Below are positions 47,675-57,276 of a stretch of 64,000 bases of DNA, piece after piece. The notes beneath the pieces were generated by a model that saw only the letters and a list, made by a program, of their open reading frames with translations, was not told the DNA's origin and did not search any database. Numbering within the stretch: position 1 is the first letter of the stretch; each line of letters starts with the position of its first letter. Source of the stretch: Streptomyces melanogenes (GTDB lineage: Bacteria > Actinomycetota > Actinomycetes > Streptomycetales > Streptomycetaceae); the NCBI RefSeq assembly GCF_014649795.1, contig NZ_BMTS01000022.1:59698-123697 (forward strand), in the 5' to 3' direction. The position numbers and the translations under genes are program-made.

Positions 47675-48914
47675 GCGGGCCCGGGACTGCCCTCTGCGGG
47701 GCCGAGGACTCCTCGGCCCGTCCGGGACCCGCCAGGCCCCGTACGGACCACGAGAGGGCCGCGCACAGCACCGCCGCGACCACCATGACCGCGAAGGCCG
47801 CCACCGGCCCGTGGTCCTGGGCCAGCCGCCCCGACAGCGCGAGGGCGAGCGCCTGCCCGCCGACGATCCCACTGGTCAGGAACGCCATGGACTCGGCCAA
47901 CCGGGCGGCGGGGACGAGCCGTTCGGTCAGTCCGAAGAGGGTGATCAGATGCGGGGCGTACGCCACGCCGAGAACGACCACCGCCCCGTAAAGAGTTCCC
48001 AGCGACGGCACGAAGAGCAGCGGTACGGAGAGCACCACCAGGGCCGTGGTGGCGATCCGCCAACGCGCGCGTAGCGCGAGCCTTTCCGGTACGGCCACCA
48101 TGGCGAGGCCCGCCGCCGCGCTCATCACGCCCATCGCGGCGTACACGAGTCCGGTCTGCGACGCCCGGCCCAGCCGCTCGGTGAAGGCGGTGATGCCCGC
48201 CTGGGAGGCCCCGAACATGGCGCCCTGGAGCACCATGGTGACGCGCAGCGCGTACACCGCCCCCGGCAGCCGGGTGCGCGGCGTCCTGACGCGCTCCTCG
48301 ACCACCACCTGCCCGGCGGTCGGGTGCAGGGCGAAAGCGGTGCCGCAGACGGCGAGCAGCCCGGCCGCGACGAGCAGCGCGACCGCCGGATGGGCGAGGG
48401 CCGCGGCCAGTCCCACGAAGGCGGGGCCGAGCACGAACGACACCTCGTCGAGGGTCCCTTCGAAGGAGAGCGCCGCCGCCACGGTCCGCTCGTCGGCCCC
48501 CGCGCGCCGCGCCAAGGACACGGTCCGGCTCCGGGCGAGCGGCCCGACCTGCGGCACGCTGGCACCGGCGAGCGCCCCCAGGAGTGCCAACAGACCGGTT
48601 CCCGCATGGGCGAGCGCGGCCAGGACGAGGGCGGTGACGGCGGCCGCGTTGACGAGCGCCGCGACGAGCACCACGCCCCGCTGGCCGTGCCGGTCGGCGG
48701 CGCGGCCCAGGAGCGGGCCGCCGGCGGTCTGCCCGAGGGCGAGCGCGCCGCCCGCGAGCCCGGCGGTGGCCAGGCTCCCGCTCGTCTCGGCGACCAGCAG
48801 CACACTGCCCAGCTGGCACATGGCCGTCGGCAGCCGCCCGAGGAACGAGACGACGGGGAGCAGCGGCCCGGTGAGGGCGATGACCTTGCGATACGCGTGC
48901 AGGGCTCCGGACAT
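47628..48914 (-). CDS. Major facilitator superfamily transporter (drug efflux type)
   Basis: 428 residues and about twelve hydrophobic segments. GGPLLGRAADRHGQRGVVLVAALV between segments 2 and 3 is a variant of the MFS motif, and ALSFEGTLDEVSFVLGPAFVGL of the motif C type suggests an antiporter. The C-terminal 45 residues are polar and low complexity. Its start at 48914 is divergent from treY with an 81-base gap, and its end overlaps glgX by 47 bases, so its insertion between the two glucan genes is tight. Substrate unknown. Confidence 0.87.
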   Translation of the reverse strand: MSGALHAYRKVIALTGPLLPVVSFLGRLPTAMCQLGSVLLVAETSGSLATAGLAGGALALGQTAGGPLLGRAADRHGQRGVVLVAALVNAAAVTALVLAALAHAGTGLLALLGALAGASVPQVGPLARSRTVSLARRAGADERTVAAALSFEGTLDEVSFVLGPAFVGLAAALAHPAVALLVAAGLLAVCGTAFALHPTAGQVVVEERVRTPRTRLPGAVYALRVTMVLQGAMFGASQAGITAFTERLGRASQTGLVYAAMGVMSAAAGLAMVAVPERLALRARWRIATTALVVLSVPLLFVPSLGTLYGAVVVLGVAYAPHLITLFGLTERLVPAARLAESMAFLTSGIVGGQALALALSGRLAQDHGPVAAFAVMVVAAVLCAALSWSVRGLAGPGRAEESSAPQRAVPGPLRPDVAAPSDSAPRA

Positions 48915-48995
48915 CAGGCGAAGCTAACGCGGCAGACGGGTGCGGACGCATGGGCCGAAGGCACAGAAGCCGCGTTGCGGGGTACGTACGTTCGC

Positions 48996-51389
48996 ATGAC
49001 ACCCACTGCGACCTACCGGCTGCAGCTCCAGCCGGACTTCCCCTTCCGTGCCGCCGAGCGCGCCGTGCCGTATCTGGCCTCGCTCGGGGTGTCGCATCTG
49101 CATCTGTCGCCGGTCCTGGAGTCGGTTCCGGGGTCGACGCACGGCTACGACGTCGTCGACCACGCGCGCGTACGCGAAGAACTCGGCGGCGAGGACGGGC
49201 TGCGGCGGCTCGCCCGCACCGCACGGGCGGCCGGGCTCGGCCTGGTGCTCGACATCGTCCCGAACCACATGGCTGCGGCGCCGCGCCACAACCGGCAGCT
49301 GTGGGAGGTGCTGCGCGAGGGCCCCGACTCGCCGTACGCCGCCTGGTTCGACATCGACTGGGCGGCGGGCGGCGGCAAAGTGCTGCTGCCGGTCCTCGCC
49401 GGGCCGCTCGGGGACGAGCTGGACCGGCTGACGGTGGACCGGGGCAAAGGAGTACTGGCGTACGGGGAGGCGCACGAGTTCCCCTTGCGCGCCGGCACCG
49501 AGGGGCTGCCGCTGCCCGAGCTCCTGGACGCCCAGTGGTACCGGATCGGCTGGTGGCGCCTCGCCCGCACCGAGCTCAACTACCGCCGCTTCTTCACGAT
49601 TTCGGAGCTCATCGGCGTGCGGGTGGAGGACGAGGCCGTCTTCGCCGCCACCCACGCCAAGGTGCTGGAGCTGGTCCGGGACGGCGTGGTGGACGGACTG
49701 CGGGTGGACCACCCGGACGGCCTCGCCGACCCCGAAACGTATCTGCGACGCCTGAGCGCGGCGACCGGGGGCGCGTGGACGGTGGTGGAGAAGATCCTCG
49801 CCCGCACCGAGCCGCTGCCGTCCGGCTGGACGGTCGCCGGGACGACCGGCTACGACGCGCTCCACCGGATCGACGGCCTCTTCGTCGATCCGGCCGGACA
49901 TCGGGAACTTCTGGCCCACTACCAGGAGTTCACAGGTCAGGACGATGGCGGTGGTGACCGGGGCGGGCGCTGGGAGCCGACCGCACGTCGTGCCGCGTAC
50001 GAGGTGGTCACGCACGACCTGGCCGCCGAAGTGGACCGCCTGACGCGCGCGGCGGCAGGGCTGTGCGCCCGCACCCCGGGGCTGCGCGACCACGCGCCGT
50101 GGGCCCTGCGGCTCGCCCTGCGCGAGCTGCTGGTCCGGATGCCGGTGTACCGCCCGTACGGGACGGACGCGCAGGAGGTGCTGACCCAGGAGACGACCCG
50201 CCGGGCACGGGAGGCCTTCGCGGTACCGGACGAGGCGGAAGCGGTCGACGCCGTACGGGATCTGGTGCTCGGACGGTACGAGGCTGGTTCGGAGGGCGAC
50301 GGTCGCGAACTACAGGCGTTCCAAGCCCGTTTCGCGCAGACGTCATCAGCATTGCGCGCCAAGTCCCTCGAAGACACGGCGTTTTATCGATATGTGGTCC
50401 TGTTGTCCGCCAACGAGGTGGGCGGCGATCCCGGGCAACCATCCGTGCCCCCCGAGGAGTTCCACTCCTTCTGCGCGCGGATCGCCCGCGACTGGCCGAC
50501 GACCGGGACCGCGCTGTCCACGCACGACACCAAGCGCAGTGCGGACGTACGGGCACGGATCGCCGTGCTGTCCGAGTGTCCCGGGCAGTGGCGGGCCCTG
50601 CTCGACCGGCTCTCCGGGGTGCTCGCGCCCGATCCGCAGTTGGCCTGGACCGCCTGGCAGACGGCGGTCGGCCTCGGCGGCACCGGCCTCACCGAGGAGC
50701 GGCTGGGCGGGACCCTCCTCAAGGCCGCGCGCGAGGCGGGGCTGCGCACGAGCTGGACCGAACAGGATCCGGTGTACGAGCGGGCGCTGACCGACTTCGC
50801 CGCGTCGGGCCCCGCCGGGGCGTTCGCGGCCAGGATCGCGGAGTTCTCCCGGGGCCTGGCGTCGGCCACGCGCGCGAACATCCTGGGTGCCGCGCTGGTG
50901 CATCTGACGATGCCGGGCGTGCCGGATGTGTACCAGGGCACGGAGTCGGAGTGCCTGACGCTGGTCGACCCGGACAACCGGCGGCCGGTGGGCTTCCCGG
51001 AGACCGGCCTGGACTCTCCGCCGAACGAGAAGGCCGAGGTATCCGTGGCAGCTCTTCGGCTCAGGCGGGAACTTCCGGAGATGTTCGGGGAGTTGAGTAC
51101 GTACGAGCCGCTGATCGCCGGCGGCCCGGCCGCCGACCACTGCCTCGCGTTCTCCCGTTCCGGCGAGGTGGTGACAGCGGTGACCCGGCTCTCCCTGCGG
51201 CTTGCCGAGTCGGGCGGCTGGGGCCCGACGGAGCTGGCGCTGCCGGAGGGGGCGTGGACCGACGTCCTGAGCACCGAGCACTCCCGACCGGAACTCAGTG
51301 GGGTCGTGCAGCTGCGCGATCTGTTCGCCGACCGTCCGGTCGCACTGCTCAGGCGGGTCGTACGAGAAGGGTCCGCGGGGCCCGGGTGA
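48996..51389 (+). CDS. treY: Maltooligosyltrehalose synthase TreY
   Basis: 797 residues, GH13_26. The opening TATYRLQLQPDFPFRAAERAVPYLASLGVSHLHLSPV is diagnostic, followed by DIVPNHMAAAPRHNRQLWEVLREGPDS, DGLRVDHPDGLADPETYL with the nucleophile Asp, and WTVVEKILARTEPLP with the acid/base Glu. LSTHDTKRSADVRARIAVL and GVPDVYQGTESECLTLVDPDNRRPV are other TreY blocks. It converts the reducing end of maltooligosaccharides into trehalosyl form, to be cleaved by TreZ encoded 7.3 kb downstream. Start ATG 48996. The 3' end overlaps the convergent P450 gene by 41 bases. Confidence 0.95.
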   Translation: MTPTATYRLQLQPDFPFRAAERAVPYLASLGVSHLHLSPVLESVPGSTHGYDVVDHARVREELGGEDGLRRLARTARAAGLGLVLDIVPNHMAAAPRHNRQLWEVLREGPDSPYAAWFDIDWAAGGGKVLLPVLAGPLGDELDRLTVDRGKGVLAYGEAHEFPLRAGTEGLPLPELLDAQWYRIGWWRLARTELNYRRFFTISELIGVRVEDEAVFAATHAKVLELVRDGVVDGLRVDHPDGLADPETYLRRLSAATGGAWTVVEKILARTEPLPSGWTVAGTTGYDALHRIDGLFVDPAGHRELLAHYQEFTGQDDGGGDRGGRWEPTARRAAYEVVTHDLAAEVDRLTRAAAGLCARTPGLRDHAPWALRLALRELLVRMPVYRPYGTDAQEVLTQETTRRAREAFAVPDEAEAVDAVRDLVLGRYEAGSEGDGRELQAFQARFAQTSSALRAKSLEDTAFYRYVVLLSANEVGGDPGQPSVPPEEFHSFCARIARDWPTTGTALSTHDTKRSADVRARIAVLSECPGQWRALLDRLSGVLAPDPQLAWTAWQTAVGLGGTGLTEERLGGTLLKAAREAGLRTSWTEQDPVYERALTDFAASGPAGAFAARIAEFSRGLASATRANILGAALVHLTMPGVPDVYQGTESECLTLVDPDNRRPVGFPETGLDSPPNEKAEVSVAALRLRRELPEMFGELSTYEPLIAGGPAADHCLAFSRSGEVVTAVTRLSLRLAESGGWGPTELALPEGAWTDVLSTEHSRPELSGVVQLRDLFADRPVALLRRVVREGSAGPG

Positions 51390-52413
51390 GCAGCCCGGTC
51401 TCGGTGGGCCGGAAGCCCTCGGCCCAGCGGAGCTCCGGCATGGCCTCGCACAGGGCCCGTGCCGCGCACTCCGCCTGGAGTTCGACCACGCGCGCGGCCG
51501 GGCAGTCCGGGGGCCCGAACGCGAGCTGGGCCGGAGCGGTCCGGCGGGGGTCGAAGCGGTCCGGGGCGGCGAACCGATCGGGGTCCCGACCGGCGGCCCC
51601 GACCAGCAGGGCGACCGCGGCACCCTCGGGGACCGTGCCGTCGGCTATGCGGATGTTTCCGCGTGCCCGTCTCAGCACGACATGGACAGGCGGGTTCCGC
51701 CGCAGGGACTCGCGCCACGCGGCGGTGAGGGCACCCGGTGTGTCCCGTACCGCCGCCCACTCATCCGGACGATCAAGGAGGTTGGCGAGAAGGGAGGCGA
51801 GCGCCTTGCCGATCAGGGCGGACCGGTCGGCGCAGAGGACCGCCAGGGACGCGGCCGGGCCCGCACGTCGGCCCCCGGCCCGGCTGCCGCGTGCCAGCTC
51901 CGCGTACGACAGTCCCAGTGCGGTGGCGGCGGTCCCCACGGGCAGCCAGTGGCAGAACTCCTCCGCCAGGTCGGTCACTTCGCGCTGCGCCAGTCGCCGC
52001 GCGAGCACGAAAGCGGTCCGCGCGGACACCTCCCGCAGCACCCCGAACGCCTCGTCGTCCACCTCGCGGCGAGGCCCTTCGCACCACACCTCACCGGGCC
52101 AGCAGCACGGCCCACGCCGTCGGGGCCGGACGAGCCCGGGGTCACCCAGCGCGGCGGCCACGTCCCCGTACCGGCTGACCAGCCACGCCCCGAGCCGGTC
52201 GTCCCACACGAGGGGGTGGGACTCGCGCAGGGTGCGATAGAAGCCGTACCGGTCGCTGACCGCTTCGGGACCGAGGAGCGAGGGGGCGGCGGGCCCGCCG
52301 GGCTCGGGGGCGGCCGCGGCCCCGGCCACCACAGTCCCGGCACCCGCGATCCGTCCCATCGGCGCGGCCGGAAGCGGTGGCGTCGGTATCGGTGCGCCCG
52401 GGTCGACCGACAT
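51349..52413 (-). CDS. Divergent short cytochrome P450
   Basis: 354 residues, about 50 shorter than typical bacterial P450s. The ExxR pair is present (AWRESLRRNPPVHVVLRRARG), the PERF-like region reads RDPDRFAAPDRFDP, and the heme loop is LAFGPPDCPAARVVELQ: Cys is kept, but FGxGxHxCxG is altered to FGPPDCPA. The I-helix shows no AGxxT oxygen-activation motif (LCADRSALIGKALASLLANLL instead), so catalysis may be abnormal. The N-terminus is Ala/Pro-rich. ATG 52413 with GGGAGGA upstream. Next to a LysR gene in the same direction. Confidence 0.8.
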   Translation of the reverse strand: MSVDPGAPIPTPPLPAAPMGRIAGAGTVVAGAAAAPEPGGPAAPSLLGPEAVSDRYGFYRTLRESHPLVWDDRLGAWLVSRYGDVAAALGDPGLVRPRRRGPCCWPGEVWCEGPRREVDDEAFGVLREVSARTAFVLARRLAQREVTDLAEEFCHWLPVGTAATALGLSYAELARGSRAGGRRAGPAASLAVLCADRSALIGKALASLLANLLDRPDEWAAVRDTPGALTAAWRESLRRNPPVHVVLRRARGNIRIADGTVPEGAAVALLVGAAGRDPDRFAAPDRFDPRRTAPAQLAFGPPDCPAARVVELQAECAARALCEAMPELRWAEGFRPTETGLLTRAPRTLLVRPA

Positions 52414-52456
52414 GAGGTGTCCTCCCCGGTCGGCGCCCCGGCGGGCGCGGTTGTTC

Positions 52457-53404
52457 TCAGCGGACCACCTGCGCCTCGCAGTCGCGATCGGCGTTCGGCC
52501 GTACGGGTGACACACCCTTGCCCCCGTACGGCGCGGACCCTCGCAGCAGCTCGGCGAAGGCGGCCGCCGCGCCGGTCAGCTCCACGCGGGAGAAGACCGC
52601 GAGGGCACGCTTCCACGGCGGGTCGACGGGCAGCACCACACAGTCCTCGCCGATCCCGCCCCGGACCACATGCGAGGGGGCGGCGACGACGCCGACCCCG
52701 GCCGCGGCCATCCGTACCGCCGTGGAGGTGTGCTCGGTGCGCAGGGCGGTGCGGGGCGCGAAGCCCGCCCGGCCGCAGACCAGGTCGAGGAACGGCACCC
52801 CGTCGACCAGTGGCTCCATCGCGCACCGCACCCAGTTGTGGTCCGCCAGCTCTTCCAGCCGCACGCTGGACCGCCCGGCGAGCGGGTCGTCGAAGGGGAC
52901 GATGAGGGCGATCTCCTCGTCCCCGACCTCGATCACCGGCCCGTCCCAGCGGCGCGGCCGGGGGCCCACGGCGAGGTCGGCCGCGCCGCGTTCGAGCTCT
53001 TCCTCCAGCGCCTCGGTGGAGGCGTACTCGTGCAGGACGAGGCCGACGCCCGGGTGGTCGCGGCGCCAGCGGGCGAAGACGTCGGGGAGCACCCCGACGG
53101 CCACCGAGTGCACGGCCGCGATGTGCAGTTCGCCGCCCTGCGCCCCCGCCGAGGCGCGGGCCGCCCGCTGGGCGCGTGCGGCGCTGCGCACGGCGAGCTG
53201 GGCGTGGGGCAGGAAGGCGCGGCCCATGGGGGTGAGCCGCACCCCGCGCGGCAGCCGTTCCAGCAGGTCGCCGCCGACGGACTTCTCCAGCGCCTTGATC
53301 TGGTGGGAGAGCGCGGGCTGGGTGACGTGCAGCAACTCGGCCGCGCGCGTGAAAGAGGACTCCTCCACGACCGCCACGAAGTACTCCATCTGCCGAAGAC
53401 TCAC
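52457..53404 (-). CDS. LysR-family transcriptional regulator
   Basis: 315 residues. N-terminal HTH: LRQMEYFVAVVEESSFTRAAELLHVTQPALSHQIKALEKSVGGDLLERLPRGVRLT, then a LysR effector domain (about 95-300). The GTG at 53404 gives the canonical start and has GGGAGGGG upstream. It is divergent from the dihydrolipoyl dehydrogenase gene, whose control is the obvious prediction. The P450 gene downstream may be co-transcribed (43-base gap). Confidence 0.92.
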   Translation of the reverse strand: MSLRQMEYFVAVVEESSFTRAAELLHVTQPALSHQIKALEKSVGGDLLERLPRGVRLTPMGRAFLPHAQLAVRSAARAQRAARASAGAQGGELHIAAVHSVAVGVLPDVFARWRRDHPGVGLVLHEYASTEALEEELERGAADLAVGPRPRRWDGPVIEVGDEEIALIVPFDDPLAGRSSVRLEELADHNWVRCAMEPLVDGVPFLDLVCGRAGFAPRTALRTEHTSTAVRMAAAGVGVVAAPSHVVRGGIGEDCVVLPVDPPWKRALAVFSRVELTGAAAAFAELLRGSAPYGGKGVSPVRPNADRDCEAQVVR

Positions 53405-53420
53405 TCGGCCCCCACCCCTC

Positions 53421-53466
53421 CCAATAAGCGCGCCCCCGTGCGCGTTCTCCCATAAGCATTGTGCAT
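53421..53466. promoter_or_regulatory. LysR-type binding region candidate
   Basis: ATAAGC occurs twice, at 53424-53429 and 53452-53457, 28 bases apart, and the second is followed by an imperfect dyad GCA-TTG-TGC (53456-53464). These A/T-rich sites lie in the 120-base gap between lysR and lpdA, where such regulators normally bind. Confidence 0.35.
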
Positions 53467-53524
53467 CGGCCCCACAACAACATTGCCTTGGACGCATGGC
53501 AGGGTCCGGGCGGAGGCTGGACCC

Positions 53525-54979
53525 ATGATCGAGAACGCCGCAAACGCCGTAACCCCCGTACTCCCCACCTCAGATGCGAACCGGGCGCCCGATGTGATCG
53601 TGATCGGCGGTGGCACCGGTGGCTACTCCACCGCGCTGCGCGCCGCCGCCCTCGGTCTGACGGTGGTCCTCGCCGAGCGCGACAAGGTCGGCGGCACCTG
53701 CCTGCACCGGGGCTGCATCCCGAGCAAGGCGATGCTGCACGCCGCCGAGCTGATCGACGGCATCACCGAGGCCCGCGAGCGGTGGGGCGTGAAGGCCACG
53801 CTCGACTCGGTGGACTGGCCCGCCCTGGTCGCCACCCGCGACGACATCGTCTCCCGCAACCACAAGGGCGTGGAGGGCCACCTCTCCCACGCCCGGGTCG
53901 AGGTGGTCCGGGGCAGCGCGCGGCTGACCGGGCCCCGGACCGTACACGTAGAGGGTCACGGCGAGTTCACCGCCCGGCGCGGCATCGTCCTCGCCACGGG
54001 CTCGCGCCCCCGGATGCTGCCCGGGCTTGAGGCCGACGGGCGGCGCGTGGTCACCAGCGACGACGCCCTCTTCGCCCCTGGCCTTCCGCAGTCCGTCCTG
54101 GTCCTCGGCGGCGGCGCCATCGGTGTCGAATACGCCTCCTTCCACCGCTCGATGGGTGCCGACGTCACCCTGGTCGAGGCCGCCGACCGGCTCGTGCCGC
54201 TCGAAGACACCGATGTGAGCCGCCACTTGACCCGCGGCCTGAAGAAGCGCGGCATCGACGTCCAGACCGGCGCCCGCTTCCTGAGCGCGGAGCTCCTGGA
54301 GAACGGCGTGCGGGCTACCGTGCGCACCGCGCGCGGCGAGACCCGTACCGTCGAGGCCGAGCGGCTGCTGGTCGCCGTGGGCCGCGCTCCGGTGACCGAC
54401 GGACTCGACCTGGCCGCGGCCGGACTGGCCACGGACGAGCGCGGGTTCGTGGCCCCCGCCGACTGGGCCCGGCTCGAAACGGCCGTACCCGGCATCCATG
54501 TCGTCGGCGATCTGCTGCCCCCTCCTTCGCTCGGCCTGGCCCACGCCTCGTTCGCCGAGGGTCTGCTGGTGGCCGAGACCCTCGCCGGTCTGGCGTCACC
54601 GCCGGTCGACTACGCGGCGGTGCCCCGTGTCACGTACTCCTCCCCGCAGACCGCCTCGGTGGGTCTGACCGAGGCGGACGCCCGCAACCGCGGGCACGAC
54701 GTCGTCGTCAACTCGATGCCCCTGACGGCCGTCGCCAAGGGGATGGTGCACGGCCAGGGCGGTGTGGTGAAGGTCGTCGCCGAGCGCGGCGGGCAGGTCC
54801 TCGGCGTGCATCTCGTGGGACCCCACGTCTCCGAGATGATCGCCGAGTCCCAGCTGATCGTCGGCTGGGACGCCGAGCCGTCGGACGTGGCCCACCACAT
54901 CCACGCCCATCCGACCCTGTCGGAAGCGGTCGGCGAGACGTTCCTGACCCTCGCGGGACGCGGCCTCCACCAGCAGTGA
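53525..54979 (+). CDS. lpdA: Dihydrolipoyl dehydrogenase (E3)
   Basis: 484 residues. FAD site DVIVIGGGTGGYSTALRAAALG, redox disulfide GGTCLHRGCIPSKAM, NAD site VLVLGGGAIGVEYASF, second FAD site PGIHVVGDLLPPPSLGLAHAS, and C-terminal active-site HIHAHPTLSEAVGE with the His-Glu pair. All catalytic elements are intact. It reoxidises dihydrolipoamide of 2-oxoacid dehydrogenases or the glycine cleavage system; no E1/E2 gene is nearby, so it probably serves complexes encoded elsewhere. Start ATG 53525. Divergent LysR-type gene upstream. Confidence 0.92.
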   Translation: MIENAANAVTPVLPTSDANRAPDVIVIGGGTGGYSTALRAAALGLTVVLAERDKVGGTCLHRGCIPSKAMLHAAELIDGITEARERWGVKATLDSVDWPALVATRDDIVSRNHKGVEGHLSHARVEVVRGSARLTGPRTVHVEGHGEFTARRGIVLATGSRPRMLPGLEADGRRVVTSDDALFAPGLPQSVLVLGGGAIGVEYASFHRSMGADVTLVEAADRLVPLEDTDVSRHLTRGLKKRGIDVQTGARFLSAELLENGVRATVRTARGETRTVEAERLLVAVGRAPVTDGLDLAAAGLATDERGFVAPADWARLETAVPGIHVVGDLLPPPSLGLAHASFAEGLLVAETLAGLASPPVDYAAVPRVTYSSPQTASVGLTEADARNRGHDVVVNSMPLTAVAKGMVHGQGGVVKVVAERGGQVLGVHLVGPHVSEMIAESQLIVGWDAEPSDVAHHIHAHPTLSEAVGETFLTLAGRGLHQQ

Positions 54980-55000
54980 CGGGGGCGGTGGCACGCGGAG

Positions 55001-55489
55001 CTACCCGGAGACGCGGTCCCGGTCGACCGGAAGCGAGTAGCGCAGCTTCTCGCTTCCGGTCGCGCCCAGGCGGTCGTAGAACCGGCGCGCGCCTTCGTTC
55101 CACACCGGCGTCTGCCACTGCACCTGGTCCATCCCGAGCTCCCGGGCCTCGGCGGCCACCGCGTCGACCAGCAGGGCGCCCAGGCCAAGGCCCCGGTGGG
55201 CGTCGCGCAGGAAGAGGCAGTCCATGTGCAGGTACTCGCGCGCCTGCCAGGTGGAGAACTCGGGGGCGCAGCTCGCGTACCCGACGACCTCGCCGCCCGG
55301 TATCTCGGCGACGAAACAGCGCATCCGGGGCCTTTCCCTGCCGAAGAGCAGGGCTCCGAGCCGCTCCGCGAGATCGGGCGCGGGCGGCGCGGCCTTCTCG
55401 TACACCGCGTGCTCCGCGGCGAGTTCGGCCAGGCGCGGCAGGTCGGACGGGCGGGCGGGCCGCACCAGGGGCTGCTGGTCCTCGTTCAT
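55001..55489 (-). CDS. GNAT acetyltransferase, SSAT/thialysine type
   Basis: 162 residues. LVRPARPSDLPRLAELAAEHAVYEKA, GGEVVGYASCAPEFSTWQAREYLHMDCLFLRDAHRGLGLGALLVDAVAAEA and VQWQTPVWNEGARRFYDRLGA follow the eukaryotic-type diamine acetyltransferase pattern, with the MDCLFL strand and RGLGLG acetyl-CoA loop. Polyamine or amino-acid side-chain acetylation is likely. The end lies 21 bases from lpdA's stop, convergent. Confidence 0.88.
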   Translation of the reverse strand: MNEDQQPLVRPARPSDLPRLAELAAEHAVYEKAAPPAPDLAERLGALLFGRERPRMRCFVAEIPGGEVVGYASCAPEFSTWQAREYLHMDCLFLRDAHRGLGLGALLVDAVAAEARELGMDQVQWQTPVWNEGARRFYDRLGATGSEKLRYSLPVDRDRVSG

Positions 55490-55580
55490 ACCGCCATGAT
55501 GAGGGGCACCACTGACAACGGCCCCGGCAGAGGCGTTCGCCCAGCTCAGCGCGGTGCGAGCCAGGCCGGCGGGCTCCGGG

Positions 55581-56135
55581 TCAGTGCGTCGCGAGCCGGA
55601 AGCTCATCCGCCCGAAGCTCACCTGGTCGCCGTCGTTGACCACCACCGCGCCGGTCACCCGGCGCCCGTTGACGCTCGTGCCGTTCGTGGAGCCCAGGTC
55701 GCGCAGCACCCACACGCCGGACTGGTGGGTCAGCTCGGCGTGCACCCGGGAGACCGTCTCGTGGCTGAGCCGCAGCCCGTTGTGCGGATCGCGGCCGATC
55801 CGCAGCGGATACGGGCCGGGCACGGGGAACAGCAGCTTCGGCAGCCGCTCGGACTGCCACGCGCGGCGCATCGCCACGCTGAACCCGGAGACCCGGCTCA
55901 CCGCCCCGTACAGCGCCCGCGACCAGCGGCTCTGAGTGTCCAGGTCGGCGGTGAGCGCGGCCAGCTCGTCGGACCGGCGTGCGGACAGGGCCAGTTCCAT
56001 CCGGCGCAGGAACGTGTCGTGCGACAGCTTTCCCTGCGCGGCGCCCTCTCTGAGCACGTCGAGCACACGGTCGCGCTCGTCGTCCGACAGCCGGGCGGGA
56101 GCGGGATACGTGGAGAACTGGAAGGACGACGTCAC
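55581..56135 (-). CDS. DUF1707-FHA protein
   Basis: 184 residues. DUF1707 at about 13-65 (LSDDERDRVLDVLREGAAQGKLSHDTFLRRMELALSARRSDELAAL). FHA domain at about 105-180: LRIGRDPHNGLRLSHETVSRVHAEL, VWVLRDLGSTNGTSVNG, with the phosphothreonine-binding RxxxxxxxxxSxxHA and GSTNG residues intact. It probably reads Ser/Thr kinase signals. GTG start at 56135. No kinase gene is adjacent; the pseudokinase at 5.5-9.4 kb is far away. Confidence 0.92.
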   Translation of the reverse strand: MTSSFQFSTYPAPARLSDDERDRVLDVLREGAAQGKLSHDTFLRRMELALSARRSDELAALTADLDTQSRWSRALYGAVSRVSGFSVAMRRAWQSERLPKLLFPVPGPYPLRIGRDPHNGLRLSHETVSRVHAELTHQSGVWVLRDLGSTNGTSVNGRRVTGAVVVNDGDQVSFGRMSFRLATH

Positions 56136-56298
56136 ACCAGAGATTGTCGGGCCGACGGCCTGGGCGTGTCCAGCAGGGCCGCACTTTGCTCCTGTTCCCC
56201 CGTCCCATCCCCCCTGACCTGCGAGGAAAACCCCTTGCCGGGTCGCCGCACGCCGTTGCTAGGGTCTGGCGACCGTTACAGCACCTGAGGGGACCCCC

Positions 56299-57261
56299 TT
56301 GACGACAACCGCGTCGGACATCACCTTCCGTCCGCTCGCCGGGCCCGAGGAACTCGGGCTCTTCCAGCAGCTCTCGTACGTACTCGACCACGAGGTCGAG
56401 GACGATCTGGCCACCGGCCGCCGTCTGCCCGCGTGGATGTGGGTGGCGCTGCGCGGGGACCGGGTGCTGGCCCGCCTGTCCTGGTGGACGCCGCCGGACC
56501 ACGAAGTCCCGTTCACCCTCGACTTCTTCGACGTGGACGACTCGCTGCCGCCCGCCGAGCGCCACGCCGTCGGGCTGAAGCTCCTGGAGACCGCGACGGC
56601 GGCGGTGATCCCGGCCGGCGCCCCGCGCCCCGAGTACGGCCGCTACGCGCCGGGCGACTGGCGCGAGGACCCCCACGCGCGCGAGGTCGTCGACACCCGC
56701 ATGAACATCCTGGCCGAGACCGGGGCGCAGCTCCTGGTCGAGCGGCTGCGCCTGGAGTGGCGCCCGGGGACGCCGCTCCCCGCCCCGTCCACCCGGCTCG
56801 TGTTCCGCCCGGCGGCCGACCGCGAGGAACTGCTCTCGCTGATGACGCTGGTCCTGGAGGGCACGCTCGACGAGCACAGCCGTACGGAGATGCTGACGAT
56901 GACGCCGCGCGCGTCGGCGGAGCTGATGTACGAGGAGGAGTTCGACACCTTCAAGTCTCCCCGCGAGTGGTGGCAGATCGCCGAACTGCCGGACGGCGGC
57001 GGCCCGGTGGGCTTCGTCATCCCCGCCCGCAACAACTACCACCCGATCATCGCGTACATCGGCGTGCTGCCCGCCCACCGCGGCCACGGCTACATCGACG
57101 ACATCCTGGCCGAGGGCACGCGCATCCTGGCGGCGCAGGACGTCCCGCGCATCCGCGCCGCCACCGACCTCGCCAACGTGCCGATGGCCGACGCCTTCGC
57201 GCGCGCGGGGTACGTGACCTTCGAGCGCGCGATCAACATGGTGTGGCCGAGCGACAGCTGA
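56299..57261 (+). CDS. Tandem GNAT-type acetyltransferase with TTG start
   Basis: 320 residues. The N-terminal half (FRPLAGPEELGLFQQLSYVLDHE) looks like a degenerate GNAT domain and the C-terminal half (about 170-318) a full one, with YIGVLPAHRGHGYIDDILAEGTRILA as the acetyl-CoA loop and IRAATDLANVPMADAFARAGYVTFERA as the terminal part. It starts with a rare TTG at 56299, supported by TGAGGGGA nine bases upstream and by the absence of other starts in the right place. Mycothiol-synthase-like and enduracididine-type N-acetyltransferases have a similar tandem layout. Substrate unknown. Confidence 0.83.
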   Translation: MTTTASDITFRPLAGPEELGLFQQLSYVLDHEVEDDLATGRRLPAWMWVALRGDRVLARLSWWTPPDHEVPFTLDFFDVDDSLPPAERHAVGLKLLETATAAVIPAGAPRPEYGRYAPGDWREDPHAREVVDTRMNILAETGAQLLVERLRLEWRPGTPLPAPSTRLVFRPAADREELLSLMTLVLEGTLDEHSRTEMLTMTPRASAELMYEEEFDTFKSPREWWQIAELPDGGGPVGFVIPARNNYHPIIAYIGVLPAHRGHGYIDDILAEGTRILAAQDVPRIRAATDLANVPMADAFARAGYVTFERAINMVWPSDS

Positions 57262-57276
57262 AACGTCTCTCCGGGC

